A stretch of DNA of 8,111 nt from Candidatus Woesearchaeota archaeon (lineage in GTDB: Archaea; Nanobdellota; Nanobdellia; Woesearchaeales; GW2011-AR4): contig JACOZO010000044.1 in NCBI GenBank assembly GCA_016181325.1, forward strand, positions 1-8,111. The letters run 5' to 3'. The notes under the pieces are model-generated. The model worked only from the letters and a program-made list of their open reading frames with translations, was not told the DNA's origin and did no database searches. A program made the translations under genes and the position numbers. Positions 5,690 through 8,111 of this stretch are shown in pieces. The first letter of the stretch is position 1, and each line of letters starts with the position of its first letter.

Positions 5690-6193
5690 ATGAATAAGAT
5701 AGTAATAAATACAAGTTCAAGCTTATTTTTTACGAAGATAGGATTGATACCGCATTTATTGAAGAAATTCAAGTTAGTTGCCAGTGAGGAAGTATATGCT
5801 GAAATCAAAGAAGGAGAGCAGATAGGATTCAAAGACGCAAAAATATTGATGCAGTTTTTTAATGATAAAAAGATAGAAGCATTAAGAACCAAGAAAACGC
5901 AGAATCTCATAAGAGATTTTAATATCAAGGAGACAGATGCAAGCGTTATTTCACTGGCGCAGGAACTGGAATGCTTTTTGGCGACAGAAGACAGGCAAAT
6001 TGAAAAAATATGCCTTATAACGCAGACAAAAGTAACCAATACTGCTTTATTAATTTATTTTTTGTGGAAAAAGAAGGAATTTAGTGATGAGCAAACCTTG
6101 CTATTGCTTGACTTGCTTGTAAGAAATGGCTATAATAAGGACATATGTTTAAAAATTAAGGAAAAAATAATTAGGAGTGATAAAGATGCCTGA
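5690..6193 (+). CDS. DUF3368-type PIN-domain toxin
   Basis: A 167-residue PIN-like nuclease of the DUF3368 type, the toxin usually paired with UPF0175 antitoxins. The start KIVINTSSSLFFTKIGL corresponds to the family's (D/N)(S/T)SPLI..L..I pattern. Candidate metal-binding residues are Asn7, Glu38 (VYAEI), Asp83 (KETDASVISLA) and Asp101 (LATEDRQI). Asn7 replaces the usual first Asp of PIN domains; this also occurs in some DUF3368 proteins, so it need not mean inactivity. The remaining half (about 110-167) is helical. The gene is clearly AT-rich compared with the CDF and helicase genes. It overlaps the antitoxin by 8 nt and comes first in the operon. I am fairly sure of the family and less sure of catalytic activity. 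Confidence 0.78.
   Translation: MNKIVINTSSSLFFTKIGLIPHLLKKFKLVASEEVYAEIKEGEQIGFKDAKILMQFFNDKKIEALRTKKTQNLIRDFNIKETDASVISLAQELECFLATEDRQIEKICLITQTKVTNTALLIYFLWKKKEFSDEQTLLLLDLLVRNGYNKDICLKIKEKIIRSDKDA
6173..6177 (+). promoter_or_regulatory. Shine-Dalgarno deciding the UPF0175 start
   Basis: AGGAG lies 8 nt before ATG 6186. The upstream in-frame GTG (6177) overlaps this site itself and cannot use it, so ATG 6186 is the better start. Confidence 0.6.
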
Positions 6194-6494
6194 ACCGGTT
6201 TATGTGAGATTTGATGATGAGGAACTGGATTTTGTTGAAAGACTTGCCAAGGAAGACAAAATTACGAGGTCGGAGGCAATTAAAAGACTGGTAGGATACG
6301 CCTCAAAAAAACTTAGGATAGAAAAAGCCCTCAACAGCTATAAAGAAGGCAAATGCACAATAAGAGAAGCAGCTGAAACTGCAGGATTAAGGTATTTTGA
6401 GTTTTTTGAAATATTGGCAAAAGAAAATCTTATAGGAACCAGCGCTGAGAATATTGATTTGTTGATGAGGCAGGTTGAGAATATAAAATCATAA
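6186..6494 (+). CDS. UPF0175-family antitoxin with ribbon-helix-helix N-terminus
   Basis: A 102-residue protein from ATG 6186. Residues 4-38 (VYVRFDDEELDFVERLAKED, then TRSEAIKRLV) look like a ribbon-helix-helix DNA-binding unit. Residues 42-84 (KLRIEKALNSYKEGKCTIRE, then AAETAGLRYFEFFEILAKEN) match UPF0175, a small helix-turn-helix-like family paired with DUF3368 toxins. It probably neutralises the preceding PIN protein and represses the operon through the palindrome at 5661-5688. Its start overlaps the toxin stop by 8 nt and is preceded by AGGAG, so translation is coupled. The order toxin-then-antitoxin is less usual. It ends convergently with the glycosylase gene, 62 nt away. Confidence 0.78.
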   Translation: MPEPVYVRFDDEELDFVERLAKEDKITRSEAIKRLVGYASKKLRIEKALNSYKEGKCTIREAAETAGLRYFEFFEILAKENLIGTSAENIDLLMRQVENIKS

Positions 6495-6549
6495 AAATCC
6501 GCCGAAAGACGTATTTTTAGGATGCCAAAAATGTCATCAAACATTTTTG
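6492..6549. terminator. Two hairpins between convergent genes
   Basis: TAAAAAT (6492-6498) pairs with ATTTTTA (6513-6519), starting at the UPF0175 stop codon. CAAAAATG (6526-6533) pairs perfectly with CATTTTTG (6542-6549) around an 8-nt loop. Both carry T5 runs on each strand, so together they could end transcription from both sides. Archaeal terminators depend mainly on T runs, so the hairpin part is less certain. Confidence 0.45.
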
Positions 6550-6556
6550 TGCATAA

Positions 6557-7249
6557 TCACTTCAGGATTTTGCCGTTCTTCCTTGACCACAGCAATAAGT
6601 CCATCTCGTCCATGCCGATTCCCGCTTTTTCAGAAAATTCTCTGAATTTTTGCTCCATCTCGAGATATTCCTTCCTGTTCTTGGGCCTTTCGGGCTTTTC
6701 TATCATCCCAAACTCGAACAATGAGTTTATTATGTGCTTGTCTAGGATTGCATAGCCCTTAAAGCCGATATTCCTCAGGAAATGGGATGCTTCCTTGTAT
6801 GCGATTCCCTTTATGTTCTCAACAATGAAGTCCCTCAGCTCGTTCTTGTCCCTGAATGACAATAGTTTTTCTTTTATTTTGAAATTGATGCTGCTGTTCA
6901 GGTAATTCCTGGCATGTACAATGTATTCCGGGCGGACATTGCTGAATCGGTAAATGCCTTCGAGCCTTTTTGCCATTTCAGCAGGAGAGCCATTGATTAA
7001 AACGTTTCTTATCGCGTCTATTGACCTCATGCCCATCTCTGCGCTTGTGTTGGCTGTCAGGATGCAGAAGCACATCTCCTCAAACAGCCTGTGGTCGTCG
7101 GGCTTTTCCACTTCCACCAGCTTCATCTCATTATTGGAATAGAACCATGAGTAAGGCTCGTTGAAGAATTTTTGGAAGTCACCTAATCTTTCATTTATTT
7201 TGGGCTTTTTCAGGTTGTATTCTTGCTTTAGTTTATCGAGACTCTCCAT
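6557..7249 (-). CDS. ogg: 8-oxoguanine DNA glycosylase/AP lyase, archaeal Ogg2 (AfOgg) type
   Basis: A 230-residue HhH-GPD enzyme that removes 8-oxoguanine from DNA and cuts the abasic site. The helix-hairpin-helix runs through NIKGIAYKEASHFLRNIGFK (145-164) and is followed by AILDKHI. By family analogy Lys152 is the Schiff-base nucleophile and Asp170 the catalytic acid. The protein ends in Lys230; Ogg2 enzymes use a conserved C-terminal Lys in recognising the damaged base. An N-terminal helical region (LFEEMCFCILTANTSAEMG, 55-73) is typical. Start ATG 7249 has no clear Shine-Dalgarno; GTTATTAAAAA at 7270-7280 may be its TATA box, or it may be read from vapBC, whose stop is 23 nt upstream. 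Its last codons are duplicated twice elsewhere in the window (5046-5084 and 5579-5611). Confidence 0.92.
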   Translation of the reverse strand: MESLDKLKQEYNLKKPKINERLGDFQKFFNEPYSWFYSNNEMKLVEVEKPDDHRLFEEMCFCILTANTSAEMGMRSIDAIRNVLINGSPAEMAKRLEGIYRFSNVRPEYIVHARNYLNSSINFKIKEKLLSFRDKNELRDFIVENIKGIAYKEASHFLRNIGFKGYAILDKHIINSLFEFGMIEKPERPKNRKEYLEMEQKFREFSEKAGIGMDEMDLLLWSRKNGKILK

Positions 7250-7269
7250 GAAACCAGATAATTTGAGGG

Positions 7270-7280
7270 TTTTTAATAAC
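7270..7280 (-). promoter_or_regulatory. Possible TATA box of the glycosylase gene
   Basis: GTTATTAAAAA on the minus strand lies 21-31 nt before ATG 7249 and overlaps the vapC stop codon. Spacing fits an archaeal promoter, but the match is weak. Confidence 0.3.
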
Positions 7281-7668
7281 TTTCTAAATTAAGCCCCTTA
7301 ATCTTATTAAAATGCCTTATGTTTCTCGTCAATATTGTTTCATTGCGGGCTAAAGCTGCTCCTGCAATCATAATATCCTCCAAATCAATCATTTCTCCTC
7401 TTTTTTTTAAATCTGCCTCAATCTCACCTGCTTTTTTGGCATCTTCTTCAGTAAAAGAATGGACAAAAAGAGACTGAATCAGCTCATTAACTTTTCTTTT
7501 TTCTTTTTCCTGATGAATACTCTGCACTGCACCCTTCCAAAGCTCCATAACACTTATGGTGGCAATTCCTTTGACTCCAAATTTGGCATCTAATTCTGTT
7601 GTTTTTTCGTTTGCAGAACTATCATTACCCCTAAGAATATCAATCAAAAATTGAGTATCCAAGATCAT
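7273..7668 (-). CDS. vapC: VapC-type PIN-domain ribonuclease toxin
   Basis: A 131-residue PIN toxin, the standard VapC length, expected to be an Mg2+/Mn2+-dependent RNase inhibited by the upstream VapB. The acidic site is present: Asp4 (ILDTQFLIDIL), Glu42 (ISVMELWKGA), Asp98 (IDLEDIMIAGAAL), followed by TRNIRHF (114-120) with Asn116 and the usual VapC ending. The ATG at 7668 shares ATGA with the vapB stop, so the pair is translationally coupled. The glycosylase follows 23 nt downstream on the same strand. No truncation is seen. Confidence 0.92.
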   Translation of the reverse strand: MILDTQFLIDILRGNDSSANEKTTELDAKFGVKGIATISVMELWKGAVQSIHQEKEKRKVNELIQSLFVHSFTEEDAKKAGEIEADLKKRGEMIDLEDIMIAGAALARNETILTRNIRHFNKIKGLNLESY

Positions 7669-7892
7669 TTTACTGCTCTTGCCTGGTGCAAAAATCTATG
7701 CCTCTTTCTGTCTTCTTTGATCGATTTTTCCAATGCATCGGCGCTTTCGGGACTTAATACCCCTATAAAAGATGATAATTTTTTCCTGCCGGAAAGCCTT
7801 ACAATAACCTCGCTAAAGCTTTCATTAGTATCTTTTTTTGATTTCAGCGCATTATAAGCGTCCTCTGTTATTGTCAGCGTTTTTGTCGTCAT
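7665..7892 (-). CDS. vapB: VapB antitoxin, UPF0330 (DUF217) family
   Basis: A 75-residue antitoxin of the largely archaeal UPF0330 type. Residues 3-14 (TKTLTITEDAYN) and 25-33 (SFSEVIVRL) give the family signature and form the DNA-binding N-terminal half. Residues 36-75 (EKSIKEDRKRHRFLHQA region) are the basic, extended toxin-binding tail. It should block VapC and repress its own operon. The start at ATG 7892 is supported by a TATA element at 7916-7926 and the absence of a leader Shine-Dalgarno. It overlaps vapC by 4 nt. The vapBC pair lacks a flanking glycosylase tail, unlike the two other modules. Confidence 0.9.
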   Translation of the reverse strand: MTTKTLTITEDAYNALKSKKDTNESFSEVIVRLSGRKKLSSFIGVLSPESADALEKSIKEDRKRHRFLHQARAVK

Positions 7893-7895
7893 GTT

Positions 7896-7910
7896 TACGT
7901 GTATGTACGT
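7896..7910 (-). promoter_or_regulatory. Candidate VapB operator
   Basis: Two TACGT units (7896-7900 and 7906-7910) are spaced exactly 10 bp apart, one helical turn. Because ACGT is itself a palindrome, they also form an ACGT-N6-ACGT inverted repeat. The site lies between the TATA box and the vapB start codon, where autorepressor binding would block transcription. Binding by VapB is inference. Confidence 0.45.
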
Positions 7911-7915
7911 TTAGT

Positions 7916-7926
7916 ATATAAATTTT
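7916..7926 (-). promoter_or_regulatory. TATA box of vapB-vapC
   Basis: AATTTATATA-type sequence on the minus strand, 24-34 nt before ATG 7892. This is the correct archaeal spacing for a leaderless transcript. Confidence 0.65.
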
Positions 7927-7934
7927 TGGATTTT

Positions 7935-7953
7935 TATGAAACTATTTTTCATA
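7935..7953. repeat. 7-bp inverted repeat upstream of vapB
   Basis: TATGAAA (7935-7941) and TTTCATA (7947-7953) form a perfect hairpin with a 5-nt loop. It starts 15 nt after the stop of the partial gene and ends 9 nt before the vapB TATA box. It could be a terminator of the upstream gene or part of the vapB control region; no T run follows it on the minus strand, which weakens the terminator reading. Confidence 0.3.
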
Positions 7954-7967
7954 CCTCCAGTTTAATC

Positions 7968-8111
7968 TTAATATCCCATGTCTCCAAGCAAATCCTGAAG
8001 TTGTAATTCTCCAAGTGCCATGGTTACTCTTCTTGTTGCAGGCTCCTTCAGTTCCGGCTTTAATTCTTCAATGGCCTGCTGCAGCTGCCTCATTTCTGCA
8101 GGCGTTACTCC
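7968..8111 (-). CDS. C-terminal fragment of an unrecognised protein
   Basis: The frame is open from the right window edge and stops at TAA 7968-7970, giving 47 residues. It begins with a predicted amphipathic helix (PAEMRQLQQAIEELKPELKE), followed by a second helical part ending in ELQLQDLLGDMGY. The start and most of the protein lie outside the window. Lys/Glu/Leu-rich helices could form a coiled coil, but I do not recognise a family. It runs in the same direction as vapBC, 75 nt upstream. Confidence 0.65.
   Translation of the reverse strand, partial: GVTPAEMRQLQQAIEELKPELKEPATRRVTMALGELQLQDLLGDMGY

Noticed and set aside
5629..6039. Minus-strand 136-residue frame opposite the PIN gene
   Set aside because: Hydrophobic shadow of the AT-rich PIN gene. 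The plus strand has a matching family, promoter and operon partner.
6177..6188. GTG 6177 as start of the UPF0175 gene
   Set aside because: It overlaps the AGGAG sequence, which is correctly spaced for ATG 6186.
1..8111. CRISPR array, tRNA/rRNA, transposase or integrase
   Set aside because: No regularly spaced repeats, cloverleaf-like sequence or recombinase motifs were seen in any reading frame.

Overview
The window looks archaeal, most likely from a small-genome DPANN-type lineage such as the Woesearchaeota/Pacearchaeota group; the lineage is an inference. The archaeal signs are TATA-type boxes 25-35 nt upstream of start codons with little or no leader, an archaeal-type 8-oxoguanine DNA glycosylase (Ogg2/AfOgg type), a UPF0330-family VapB antitoxin, and secreted or membrane proteins rich in cysteine. 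No rRNA, tRNA, CRISPR array, transposase or integrase was seen.

Left part (1-4089, all on the minus strand). A superfamily 1 UvrD/Rep-type helicase carries RecQ-style accessory domains at both ends: an RQC-like winged helix at the N-terminus and HRDC at the C-terminus. It is followed by a small single-pass membrane protein and, overlapping that by 8 nt, a long secreted protein that runs off the left edge. The secreted protein has a signal peptide, a DNRLRE-like domain, a cysteine-rich knot, a Pro/Ala/Glu linker, a type I dockerin and the start of a carbohydrate-binding-like domain. This last reading frame is open all the way to base 1.

Middle (4148-5020, plus strand). A cation diffusion facilitator (Zn/Fe/Mn-type efflux) is transcribed divergently from the helicase through a 58-bp intergenic region with one shared AT-rich TATA element.

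Right part (5046-7892). This is a toxin-antitoxin island around the DNA glycosylase gene. It holds hicB-hicA (+), a DUF3368-type PIN toxin with a UPF0175 antitoxin (+), the glycosylase (-), then vapB-vapC (-). The toxin-antitoxin genes look more AT-rich than the genes to their left, which fits lateral acquisition. The main discovery is that the last codons of the glycosylase gene, ending in WSRKNG(K/R)ILK-stop, occur three times as direct repeats: once as the real 3' end of the gene (6557-6589) and twice as isolated tails (5046-5078 and 5579-5611). The two orphan tails match at 32 of 33 bases and sit exactly between the toxin-antitoxin cassettes. The layout is CDF / tail / hicBA / tail / PIN-UPF0175 / intact glycosylase, which resembles cassettes inserted one after another at the 3' end of a protein-coding gene.

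Far right (7968-8111, minus strand). Only the C-terminal 47 residues of an unrecognised protein are present.
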